64,000 nucleotides of DNA from Steinernema hermaphroditum. Taxonomy: Eukaryota; Nematoda; Chromadorea; Rhabditida; Steinernematidae. The notes below the pieces were generated by a model, which searched no databases, was not told the DNA's origin, and was given only the letters and a program-made list of their open reading frames with translations. The stretch lies in contig CM059624.1 in the NCBI GenBank assembly GCA_030435675.1, forward strand, positions 1,512,769 through 1,576,768, in the 5' to 3' direction. The stretch's first letter is position 1; each line of letters begins with the position of its first letter. Shown here piece after piece: positions 53,655 through 64,000 of this stretch. Made by a program: the position numbers and the translations under genes.

Positions 53655-55800
53655 ATGGACTCCTTGAGGTTAGTCGCGGGCGTTGTGTATATGGTTTTGG
53701 CGGTAATCCTGACTCCTCCATATGCTCGAATCGTCTATGTAGGTGCTGTCCCTTTTCGAGAATACAGTAGATCTTTTTAGATCTTCCTGTCACGGAAGAA
53801 ATATCGAGATTTGGAGTGTTATCGTATCATGTCCCAGACGGGAATAGTACAGTTGGCCACGGCTCCAACGGCTTTCTTCAGTGGATTCCTGCAGCTCTCG
53901 GGAATCGACGTTCTCGGTCTGGCTGGCGGTTTCTTGCAAGTGCTTTTCTCGGCTAGCGTTAGTGTGGAAATTCAGCTAAATCTGTGTTTGGCACTGAACA
54001 GATTGAAAGTGATTGGTGAATACAAGAAACTTGGGCTAGTTTGTATGGTGAGTGAGAAGACAAATCATTCAATATTTTGCGATTCGAGTGAGTGTGGTTG
54101 TGATGGACTATTTATCTGTTGCAGTTAACTAATCTAGCTCTTACTAAAGAGAAAATCAGCAGCATATCGAGAACTTTGTGTCATGCTTTATCTGAGTCGG
54201 TGATCCCGACGAGTCCAACGACAAAACAGAATATTTATAATCTACTTTTTGAGCAGTTTTCAGAAGGCATTTTAGTAGATTAGAGCGGCTTTCTTGCTTC
54301 GTTTGATTTATTGATTCTCGAAGATATTATCGGCGATTTGAAGTGCGCTCTATTAGCACTCTATTGAAGCCGACCATGTTCTCTCCTTCGAGGCCACTAG
54401 AAGCTTATTCCAGTCTAAAATTTCAATTTCCGACCAACGCACCCATCTGCAATGCGCACCATGCTCAGAATTCTAATGGTCGTTGAATTGCAACCAGAGA
54501 TAAGCACGAACGGGTCGGATCGGCTAGCGGTTCAATCGATCCGTAAAGATGACAGATGAACGATCCGCCAGCCGATCTTCAACCGGCTCACGGATCGGCT
54601 GAGTCGGCTGGCTTACCGCTCAATCGGTTGGTCCATACGGGTCAGCCGTTACCCATCTCTGCCTGTAACTCGGGTTATTGTGTTATCCCCACTCTTGTTT
54701 TTTTACCAATAATGCATCCCTATCAGGGTTGTGCGAGAGTCGGGAGTCAGGACTCGAGAGTCGCTAGTCGAGAGGCCAAAAGTCGGAGAGTCGAGACTGT
54801 ACACAACCCTGATCCCGATCCATATACCTGTGTTATATCCTTTTTAACTTTTTTAAGAGTAACTGATAGCTCTTCTTTCTTTAGAAATAGAAAGTATTTG
54901 ATAAGTAAAACCAGCATCTTGCCGTAACCTGAAATGGTGCTGATTTTTAGATTTTCGGACTTACAGAAATGGCTCGTCCAAACAAACATGTGTCCTGACC
55001 TGTAGTTTGTAGTTGTTCATTCAGAAGATTTCATTCACACATCTCTGTTGTGAGAAGTCCATGTGAAAATGAGATTTTCACTTTGACATTCCCTGAGCAA
55101 CATGTAAAACTTCCCGGTTCATAGAAATGAACCGTAGAAAAGAAAATAAATCGATAAAAATGCGATCCATATTGCTTATTTTTACATTTCCTACTTATAT
55201 GTATCCCCCTTTCAGATTCTCATGGTCCTCAGTTGGCTATACGGAGCTGTCTACATCGCTTTTCTTCTCACTCCTCTCTGTCGTTTCTACGAAGTGCCTG
55301 GACAATTCATTGGTCGTTTTGACTTTGACGCGCCCTATACTTGGCTTCTCGTCACTATCGATTCTTATGTCCTTCTTGGATATATCGTTGCCACATTCTT
55401 TGTCTACGTCTTCATTACTTCCTGTTTAATACGGCTCAGACGAAGAAGTGGGAATAACAGCCATGTGCGGAAGGAACGGTCAATCCTTGTATACGCGAGT
55501 ATTCGATTTTTCGTCGACGCAAACCTGCAGCTCTCATTTTACTTTTTCGACCTACCCCGTATGGGACTGAGCGAGTTCATTCTATGTACTGTATACATTC
55601 TGAGCTCGTTGTTTCTGTCGCCTTTTCTGAACCTAGTCTTAAATCAGTATGTGAACCAGGTGCCTACTTTGCTAAAATCGATTTTTAGGAGCTTACGAGA
55701 AGACTTCTTCAAAACTAAGTTATTCCGACGGCACCATAATGTGGTCAGAATGGTAACAACGACAAGTAAAACCATGCATAATGTTGTTGGCATTCTATAG
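53655..55800 (+). CDS. Srt-like chemoreceptor (plus-strand member of convergent pair)
   Basis: Exons 53655-53738, 53781-54047 and 55216-55800 give 311 residues, phase 0 throughout. Junctions: GTCTAT|GTAGGT to CTTTTTAG, and TGTATG|GTGAGT to CCTTTCAG. After segment 1 comes IFLSRKKYRDLECYRIMSQ, of the CYKIM type found in Srt receptors. Segment 3 ends LALNRLKVI. The long segment 5 to 7 region includes a KERSILVYASIRFFVD loop into segment 6. The gene at 58144 is a clear paralogue with the same first two intron positions. Intron 2 here is 1168 bases and holds two MITEs, against 44 bases there. The N-terminus is short, so an upstream exon is possible. Confidence 0.8.
54495..54661. mobile_element. 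hAT-like MITE in receptor intron 2, 167 bp
   Basis: Ends CAGAGATAAGCACG and, inverted, CAGAGATGGGTAACGG. The interior is made of CCGATCCG and GGATCGGCT inverted segments. Flanking octamers agree at only 5 of 8 positions. Belongs to the CAGAGAT group. Confidence 0.55.
54724..54811. mobile_element. 88-bp mini-MITE with near-perfect 8-bp duplication
   Basis: Termini CAGGGTTGTG and complement. Flanked by ATCCCTAT (54716-54723) and ATCCCGAT (54812-54819), 7 of 8 identical. The interior is (A)GTCGAGAGTC-type repeats. hAT-like by duplication length and CAG end. Confidence 0.7.
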
Positions 55801-56479
55801 TGATAAATGCGGTTGCGATTATTTTATGAAACACGACTGCGTGCCCTCTAGGCGCCGAAGTTCCACTAGCCTTGGGGGTAGTAAGACATCAATGGACCAG
55901 AGAGTAAACAAGCCCAGCGGTCTTTTGAATGAAGGTACGCTAGCCTTGTGAGCGACAAAATTGGTGCAGCGAGAATCGCCTTTATTCACATGCCACCCGG
56001 AAGACAATTGGTGGGCTGTCGACCAGTAAGGCATAGTGGTAATGAACCGGTCGCTTATTCTTAACCAATACCTCTGTGGTTCATTGCGAACGCGTTTAAT
56101 ATGCAATCAATCCGGGTCGGTTGGACGCCGCCCTCAATCCACATTTCCGGGCGTCGGTCAGATCATGGCCAACCCATGTCCTCAAATTGGATTTGAACCC
56201 AAAAATGCACATGGTTTACATAAAAAGTCGGCCTAGAGTTTAAACAAGAAGTTAGAAGTCGACAAGGTGGTGTCCAAACGGTGGAGCCAGTCGATCCTCG
56301 GTTCTGACGGTATTCTGAACTCTGCCACCCACGTTCCTCGTAACCCGTCGCTCTTTTTACATAAATAGATCTTTCAGGACATTCTGTGAGTGGCTCCCTC
56401 CCGATCCACTATGATTATTCTATAGTTCAATTAGCACAGTTCATTAACGCTAGCGTCAGACTACAACACCCGTCTGCCT
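55801..56479. other. intergenic between the convergent receptors
   Basis: No gene or repeat recognised apart from the 3' ends of both receptor genes. Confidence 0.4.
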
Positions 56480-58144
56480 TCATAGACCTTCTTTGATTTG
56501 ATCATCTTCTAGGACATCTTGATAGCTGCAATAGCGTTTGAAACCTTCTTCCATGGAAGCAACTGCCGTCGAACTTCTCTTCAATCAAGAACCTCAGTTT
56601 TAGCACTAACAAACGACGCACTCACCTATGCATAGATAAATAAAGGATGGGCGGTAGCCAGAGATAATTGAACGGATATCCGAAGCTCAAGAAGAACTCC
56701 AAGACCACATCGTCAGCGAACGGTCGATATAACAACGAAAAGGCGTTCATCATGTCGAACAGGAACCGAGTAGAGGCAAAGATCAGAATGGACTTTTCCT
56801 TGTAGGACTTGAACGTTTGTCCTGTGGTCTTCTTGACGTAGAGTATGTATCCAAAGATGATGCAGTAGACGATAAACGTCAAGCTGCTTGTCACTACGAT
56901 GATTCCTGCCGCAGCGCGTCGTACTGCCGTCGAAAAAGGTTTTGACAAGTCATAGTAGGGAAGAATCTTGTCCGGGGTGGCAGTCAGGTCAACGTATTCA
57001 GAAAACAAAAAATAAAATGAGAGGAAAGAGAATCCAAAGAGCCAAGCGATTATGATCAGAATCTGAACAGTTCATGGATTCGAAACATTTCAAAAAAGCG
57101 GCTCACCGTATGGATAGCTGAGGGATACTTCAACTTGCAAATTAGCTTGAGTCGATTCAGCGCCAAGGCCAGTTGCATCAGTGCCTCGGCTCGGCTAACC
57201 GGTGGGTGAGCTTTCACAGTTAGCGAAGCTAAATGGTAAACGTCGTGGTTGAGCAGTTTCATGATTCCTTGGAAGAGTACGCCTGGAGCGAAAAGGCATT
57301 GGGCGATTCCGATGTGAATCATTATTTGGTAGCATTCCTCGTTGCGATAGGACGGTTTGGAGAGGAAGATCTAAAGGGTGTTTATAGGATGACCGAAGTC
57401 CAGATTCAAGGAGTGGTTTGTTGCAATAATAACACAACTCATGTACATAAAAATAAGCAGTCAAAAGTAAAACATATGCAATTTATGAACTTGCCTATCT
57501 GCATTTCCAAACTTTGGCAGGAATGTTTCGAATTTTAAATTTGCGTAAAAGCTGACATTTGTACGCGTATTTGTTTTTGTTTTCACAGTTTTGATATCAG
57601 TGCCGAGTAGAGTTGTTGTCGGGTCGAACCCGATGCCCAGATGTCCTCACGACTCTGTTAGTCACGCTCAACACATTTCCATGCTTGGCACATCGCCCAA
57701 AACTCATCTAACAGTTTTCTAGATATATCAAGGTGTTGATTAGACTTGAGTAGATTGACTAGATTAGAACTACGTATAGACATGTCTAAAACACGCGAAT
57801 CTGAATAATAGAACTATGTACAAGACCCAAAAATTGGTCAACATATCTGTCTGCATTCTCTACGATGTTTTTTGTGCCTATTTGTCCATACTCTCTCCGT
57901 CTGTAGTTCTGAACAGGCAGAAATAATTGTGCCTATGGAGTTGCCCAAAACATCAAGATATTATTGACGTTTAGGGCTAGTCTTCAACTTATATATCCAC
58001 ACTTCAGCATCAAAACAAGCTTACATGAAGGATCCGAAAATTCAGCGGCAGGCTGAGCACGACGAGGGCGACGAATAGCGCGCCCTGGACTTGAAATATC
58101 AACTCCTGGCTGTCAGTAGTCTCAAGAGTAGTGTTAGCCGACAT
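56480..58144 (-). CDS. Srt-like chemoreceptor (minus-strand member of convergent pair)
   Basis: Exons 58144-58025, 57370-57107, 57062-56626 and 56525-56480 give 288 residues with consistent phases. Exon 1 encodes MSANTTLETTDSQELIF plus segment 1 and ends FRILH|. Exon 2 opens IFLSKPSYRNEECYQIM, aligning with IFLSRKKYRDLECYRIM of the 53655 gene, and contains LALNRLKLI. Exon 3 opens ILIIIAWLFGF. The last exon (SYQDVLEDDQIKEGL) rests on one acceptor, ATTGCAG, and is the least certain part. N-terminal NTT is a potential glycosylation site, as expected for the extracellular end. Confidence 0.78.
57608..57640 (+). repeat. relic of the 508-bp MITE terminus
   Basis: TAGAGTTGTTGTCGGGTCGA and the following ACCCGA resemble the terminus of the nested element at 5946. 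No second end found nearby. Confidence 0.45.
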
Positions 58145-60119
58145 AACTTCCGTTGGGTAAACTGCTTCAACGACTGTCATAGTATTATCCCGAGTAATGA
58201 CTGGCGTGCACTATAAACAGTGTTTCTGGATAAATGCTGCGAATGGCTCAAATTGCTCACACTGTCCCGGCATTGTTCTATGATGATGTGTTTACACAGT
58301 CGTGGCCTACGTTGTCTCCGTCCTCCTCTAAATACAAACTTTTGTGTTAGAATAACAAAGGCGGGTATGGGAAAGAGAACTGACAAAGCATAACAATTGT
58401 ACATAACAAGTGACCTGGCTGAGTTGCGACATAGTCGTGTGATGAAATTCCGCGAATTCTAAGTGCAAAATAGGCGAAACAAATTATTTGAATTGGAAAA
58501 CTATATTACAGAAAGAAAAGTATAATCAGCACCGAGACTTGCTTATGATCATCATAACAGTCTGCCCACACTAGCTGGTCACTACCATCTATATGCAAAG
58601 ATAATGAAGAATAGAACATGTGTCAAAACTGGCTCCCATTGTAGTTTTATCTGCGGACTTGAACTTAATAGTTTCAAAGATGCCAGCAAGCAGTTCAAAA
58701 AGATACAGAGATTCATGACTGCCCTTCCAAAGGTCAGTCCTGTGATCGCGACTGCAGCAGGTCAGGGTTCAATAAGCAGTCTTTTACATAGTGTATCCAG
58801 ATGATAGTCGAAAGATAGACCGTTTATAAGGGTGGCCAAAAAAAGAAGTCTGAAATGTCATTTCTGAGATCACCCTAAGGTGAGACCGGTGGCAAAATGG
58901 ACAAGCGAAAAACGATAAAAAGTGACCGGTCTGAATTTTTGGAATGGCTTTCTAGACCTAAGTGCCTAAGTGCCCTTTTTTGGAACGCTCTGCATGAAAA
59001 CAAGGACGCGTACAGCAAGAGTTTTTGAATGCGAAGTTCAATGAATGTGGAAGAGACAGTGATCGATGGATAAAACAACAAAAACTGGCTGAATCATCGT
59101 CGTTCGATCCTCAAAGGACGGCTGTCTGTCTGCGTACGGACCATTCAAAAAACACAGCTTGTGTTCCGGTTTTTCATTATATGTCATCATCGCTACCTAT
59201 GTGAAACATTCCAAAAAACGCGAATAGCGAATAGTATCGTCGTCCTTAACTACTGCAATCGACTCCAGTGCTATATCTTCTAAAATCAATAAATTTCCCT
59301 ATTCAGAAGTCGTATTACGTTAGCATCTAGAAAAGCAGTTTTCGAAAGATTGGTGCGCGAGAAAAACCTTATCGAGATATTTTACAAACACTAGTTTCAT
59401 AAAAGCTGTTCCTGGAACTTCCAGCACCTTATTTACGAAAAGTTAGGTTTTTGCGAGAGAAATTGCTAATGAGTACGTGAGATATGTCGAAAAGAAGGCT
59501 TTGGAGACGGTAACTTCCAATCTTCAGTTCTTGCACTCTCCCATGACATTCATTTTATACGATAAAAAATGTGAAATGGACTTCCATTTTTATAGTTCGT
59601 AATTTTGTATGCGTGAGACATTCAATTTGTCGCGGAGTTCTCATGTTCCGCACCCGCAACCACAGATGATGAAACTTTGAAATTCCACCAAGACATTCTT
59701 GTTCTTAGAAATAGTCATTACGCGAAAGGGTATCTTAAAAATGTTTATGGTCCAATCGTCATCAACCTTCGATACTTCTGAACCGTATGAAGCTGATCGT
59801 TTACTGGACCACTGGACTCGCTACGTATAGATATGACAGCGTTGTCAGTGGCTGAGGTTTTGTGTACATGCTGACGTTCGGAGGTTCTGTGTCGACACCT
59901 GCTACCAGAGATGGGTTGTTCAATCTGCTGAGGACTTCAAACTGCCTTTTATTGCGTGGACATCACACCCTCTCCTGACGGCAAATAGTGCTGCCGAAAA
60001 AAACGAAAAACAAAAACACAAAAATACATAGTATTATTTAATCAAACAACCTATCCAAATGTAACTTTTGTAGTTGTAACACAAAAAAAAACATTCAAAC
60101 ACAACAAAATACTATGAAC
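58145..60119. other. intergenic, possible receptor exon relic
   Basis: On the minus strand at 58404-58325 a hydrophobic stretch (YNCYALSVLFPIPAFVILTQ) resembles a receptor first segment, but no following exons align. The rest shows nothing recognisable. Confidence 0.35.
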
Positions 60120-60422
60120 CTAGTATTTATCCGTACCAGATTCTTCGAAAAAATGACCGAATTTGCATTGGGGTCGACGCCATGTATGAATGCCTTTCAA
60201 CTCTAGCCGTTCTCGGCAATGAAGACTTTGTAGACGTTGCGACGTGCCTGCTGTATATCCTTTTCATTGCTTAAAAGATGTCCATTACAAAGAGCAGTTG
60301 TTTATTGGGTTACCCTGATGGTTTCTGAAGTGACGATGCGGCCTCCAATGAAACGAAGAGACACTACTCAGAAATAACAGAAAAACAAGCAAAAGAAGTA
60401 ACTGCGCTCGATTCATTTTCAT
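60120..60422 (-). CDS. small histidine/arginine-rich secreted peptide (hypothetical)
   Basis: Exons 60422-60314 and 60250-60120 give 79 residues (78 if the acceptor three bases later is used). Donor CATCAGG|GTAACC, acceptor GATATACAG; phases agree and the second exon stays open to TAG. It begins MKMNRAQLLLLLVFLLFLSS, a textbook signal peptide with cleavage near VSS. The mature peptide is basic and His-rich at its start (FHWRPHRHFRNH). Only two cysteines (HCRERL and QCKFGHFF) occur. No known family. Its character suits a secreted effector, antimicrobial or metal-binding peptide, but this is inference. Confidence 0.5.
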
Positions 60423-63400
60423 TGAGAAAACTGTTTTCATTCAGAGCATCGAAAACTCTGGCGTCGCGGGATAAAAGCTACTTAAGGGGGCGACTAAGCT
60501 TCTTTGCAACACTCCTACCCTGTAATCTTGGCGCACCGCTTAAGGTCCAATCCAGTGATGTTACAAGTGCAAGCGTGACTAAGACAGGTTGTTTTTGCCT
60601 TTATGGATTAACAGCACCGAAAAACAAGTAAGAGGTTTAACCGAATATCGAACCAAAGATGGACCAAGGAAGAGGATTTTCCATCTGTCCATAATCGTGC
60701 ATTTGAAGAATCTTAACACTGTCGGTACTGTTGAGAGCAGAACCAGATATGCCCAACAGCCCCTCGCATCACAACAGGGACCATCACCAAAACCTTGCTC
60801 TCTTGCACAGATCGTCCCTTCGCAATACTGAATTGTGCCCTTAAATTTCATATATTCTCTCATAGTACACAATAAATGTTTTCGTTCAAGTGCATTCCTA
60901 GTTTATTACCGTAGTGTCGATGTATGAAGAGTGCCCTTTTGAGTTTACCTGTACCCAAAAGCTTATGAAGAGTAATGGTTATGTTATTATAGCTAAACCC
61001 TATTTCGTTGTGGTGAACTAGGCGTGCACACACTACTAAACCAGAATCTGACTTACAGTCTAAGGATAAAGTGTGTTTTCAAGAGCATCAGGCATTCAAT
61101 AAAAACAGTCCCTTTTTCGCAGGACGTTGTGCCTATCCAAGGCACTTTATTGTGTCCGCATCAGAGCCGGATCCTGTCAGAGGTGAATCATGTCGAGGGT
61201 CAAGCACTGAAAACACCATTGTTTTTGGTATTGTATGAAAAGTGGTATTAAAAGTTTGCCATTGTTGTGGAGTCACTATGGTCATAACATGTTTATTTCG
61301 GCTATTCTCGGGTAAGCGCCACGTTTCCTGTTCGGATGTTACAGAATTCTCTTTCCGTACATCGACATCGCTATCGGCATTCAACCAACTGGTGGCTATT
61401 TCTTGTTACTTCTTTCCATTAAAACATACTTTAAGAACGACAACATCGGTTTTGCATACGCACATACATGAGAAGTCTACGTATGGTTCACGTACGCACA
61501 CATAAACAGCGACTTATCACCTTGATAATGGCCATCATGCCTACAGGCTGCACGTCTACCGACTGATTTTCTTAGTGTAGTGTGTGACATAATATCATAA
61601 AATTAACATGTAAAGGTATATGGCTATAGCGGCCGTTCTCGGTACATGACTAGCTTACAACTCAAATGTCATATTGACGTCTTGTTTACGGCCTTTGTTG
61701 TGGTCAAAATCTTTGTTGCGAGTAATTGAATATGGGAGTCAAAAGGAGGAACTAGCTGTTCAACTGAATGGTATAGAAGCAATATGATTATTAAACAACC
61801 TTTACCAATCGAGTTATTCCTAATATAAAGGATTTCATTGAGACAAACACAAGATTCATACGAGCTTTCCATCGTGGGCGATATTCTTGGCGATCTCAAA
61901 GATGTGAAGACGAACGGTTTTTGATCTCAAACTTCGAAAATTCTGGGTGTTTTTGCAAAGTCCAAGGCTAATTTGATGATGAACCCAGCAATCTATGTTT
62001 TATTTCATGTTTTCCGAGTAAACACTATGACTCTTCGTTTGTTATTTGCAACAGAAGTCCCATTGTCGTACACTGTTTTGACCAAGAAAACGCGTGAGAT
62101 TCTCTCAAGGAATGTCAGTTTTATCGCGACGCACATTGGTCGTGTTGTGTATTCGAAATTAACCGATCACCGCGAGTCCTAGAAGACCTGAAGCAGGAGT
62201 AGCAGGAGCAGAGGGTCTGCCTTCGTCCGCTTCAAGATCCACCTGGAGCAGCGGGGGCTAAGAAGTTTTCGAAGCATCGCCGTCTGACTCCTACCACAAA
62301 AGCTTTCAAAGATATTTTGTAATACAGAAGCCTACGACCCCGGCTGTTCCTGTGAGCTTTTCCCATTGCACCCCCTTTGGCCCAGAAAACGTGTGTCAGA
62401 TTTCGAAGGTATGTCAGTTGTTTCGGCAACGCCATTCGAAATGGGTCGATGGCCGCGACTCTCAGACAGCCCAGAACGATAGGAAGCCGTGGCTAAGAAG
62501 CTCTGTATATTCACTCCGGCCACAAAAGCTGCCGAAGATTCGCTGCAGTCCCGAGACCTACGTCCCCAGCTCTTCCTTCGATGGTTTCCCATTTGCTCTA
62601 TCACCGCGCCTCCATCGGGTTCAGCTCTTTTTTGGCACCGCTAATCCGAAGATGCCCTGCAAATCTGGCAAATCTGAAGTCTGCGCCGCTAGCCGAACTG
62701 TGGGTTGATTCCGTTCTGTTCCACCGGACTGCCTTCACCGATGCCAATATCTATTTCTGCATGAGGATTGAACCAGTCAGCTCTCGAAGACTCCGACATC
62801 GTCGCCTTATGCTGAAGAAGGACGAATACCGGCTTCTGCTGGGTCATATTGATGAATCTGCCATACGATGTGGCATTTGCCTTTTGGTGGACTACGGTCT
62901 GCTGCGTGGCCTAGTTCCAGTGATTCAGTAGACTAAACAGGCAAATGGGTTAATTCATAGAAGGAACATCATCCTTTTGAGGAGATCAATCCGGATACAA
63001 CTCCCTTATTTTCACAGTCACCACAACATTGTCAACCCTTATTTCTATACCGTAGTCCATCAAAGGGCAAAACGTATATCGTGGTATAAAGATCGCGGTC
63101 ACCGGAACAGAGCACTTATTGTTTTGTCAAAGAAGTTCAGTACATCAAATCGATGTGCAATATCCCCTTTCTCCTTGACCTCCCTCAACGTATTTCCCGC
63201 CGAGACAGGATACAAAATCCCTTTTTTGTTCGAAAGTGAATGTATGTACGGCTGTTATGCTGCTTAGCACTCTTAGTATTAACACAAAATCCACACACTT
63301 ACTGTAATCCACTTTTAACAAAGGCTAAATTGGACTAGCACAGAGAGGCCATTAAACACGAAAAACGGGACGGCGCACGAAAACAAGGCGCCACCAAAAT

Positions 63401-64000
63401 AATAAGGAGGGTTTGTTTTCTTCAAAATCTTAACATGGCGCTAAATAAGCAATAACAAAGTAGTAGAAGCACAAGACGTTATTTTTAGCCTTTTTTAGAA
63501 TTGTTGTCACGTCTGGTTTTGCTACAATATTTCCATTGATCGGGCTCTTTTTAGAGAACTTACAACATCGAAATGTAGATGTTTTTTTACCGTATCACTG
63601 ATTTACATAAAGCGGATCCCATTATGCTCAACTGCCCTTTTCGCTTGATTTTCCTACGCTTGCGTCCTCAACGTCGTTCGTATTTCATCACGCCCTCTTG
63701 TCCTGGATCTTCCAGTGGTTTTTTCACGATTGGCCTCCACTCCGTGATGAGCTTCGGCCGCTTCTCTCCTTCTCCACTCCACGCATAATTCATGTTTTGT
63801 TTCTTCGCCGCTTTCGCGTTCAAGCTTTGTCACTCCGCGGAGCCATCGACATCCATTAAAATGCTAATCCAACGAAAAATTTCACTCAATTAAAGAAAGT
63901 CCGGAAGCGTTGGCGCAACCAGTCATGCTGTTAAGTAAAAAAGGAAAACATGTATCATGCTGTCAACACAACCAATGACTCGTGTTGTGCTGATTCTCTC
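60423..64000. other. intergenic to window end, no gene supported
   Basis: 62190-62620 shows a decayed tandem duplication of about 210 bases (GGCTAAGAAG, CACAAAAGCT and TTTTCCCATTGC/TTTCCCATTTGC recur). A minus-strand frame at 60579-60872 has a CEGTICAREQGFGDGPCC stretch but no signal peptide or partner exons. The last kilobase is AT-rich and featureless. Confidence 0.4.

Noticed and set aside
60579..60872. Minus-strand cysteine-containing frame (CEGTICAREQGFGDGPCC)
   Set aside because: No signal peptide, no matching splice sites and irregular cysteine spacing. It may be chance.

Overview
The window looks like nuclear DNA of a rhabditid-type nematode. Coding exons are separated by very short introns, mostly 39-47 bases with GT..TTTCAG or TTTNAG ends. 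There are tandem families of nematode seven-transmembrane chemoreceptors, ABF-type cysteine-stabilised antimicrobial peptides, and short runs of the nematode telomere unit TTAGGC. I do not assign a genus. All gene models were spliced by eye, from splice signals and reading-phase agreement and by comparing paralogues inside the window.

Layout. 1-11.7 kb: minus-strand tandem array of one chemoreceptor family (a 5' fragment at 1-73 and three full copies), with a 1.8 kb nested hAT-like element at 5.2-7.0 kb. 12.5-15.5 kb: a second receptor type (minus), whose paralogue lies at 36.6-38.5 kb. 16-16.8 kb: tRNA-derived repeat. 17.6-18.9 kb: a six-exon pantothenate kinase (plus). 19.4-20.3 kb: a single-exon 306-residue orphan. 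22.6-24.6 kb: a hAT-like MITE with a perfect 8-base target duplication, placed just before a six-exon 474-residue orphan. 25.2-28.0 kb: two divergently placed Str-superfamily receptors, one carrying an in-frame TGA. 29.9-30.5 kb: a palindromic repeat containing two inverted tRNA-like units. 31.5 kb: a DRG-type GTPase fragment. 34.9-35.4 kb: a small charged hypothetical gene.

39.9-47.2 kb is an antimicrobial-peptide cluster. It has four ABF-like genes and one peptide with the canonical invertebrate (insect/mollusc) defensin spacing. All five share the same two-exon plan and a TATAAAA box 33-62 bases upstream of the ATG. A Merlin-type DNA transposon (41.2-42.3 kb) with subterminal repeat arrays sits inside the cluster, as does a separate inverted array of AATCGTCAT units (45.6-46.3 kb). 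47.9-50.6 kb is a complete eight-exon acyl-CoA oxidase ending in a peroxisomal AKL signal, with a MITE in one intron. 53.7-58.1 kb holds two convergent Srt-like receptors. A small histidine-rich secreted peptide is predicted at 60.1-60.4 kb. The remainder is repeat-rich intergenic sequence.

There is no sign of one pathway. The two metabolic enzymes stand alone among environmental-sensing (receptor) and immune (defensin) gene families, which is typical of fast-evolving nematode chromosome arms. The most interesting signals are the defensin cluster with its acidic tails after an RKRR site, the inverted repeats just inside the first intron of every array receptor, and the dense set of datable MITE insertions.
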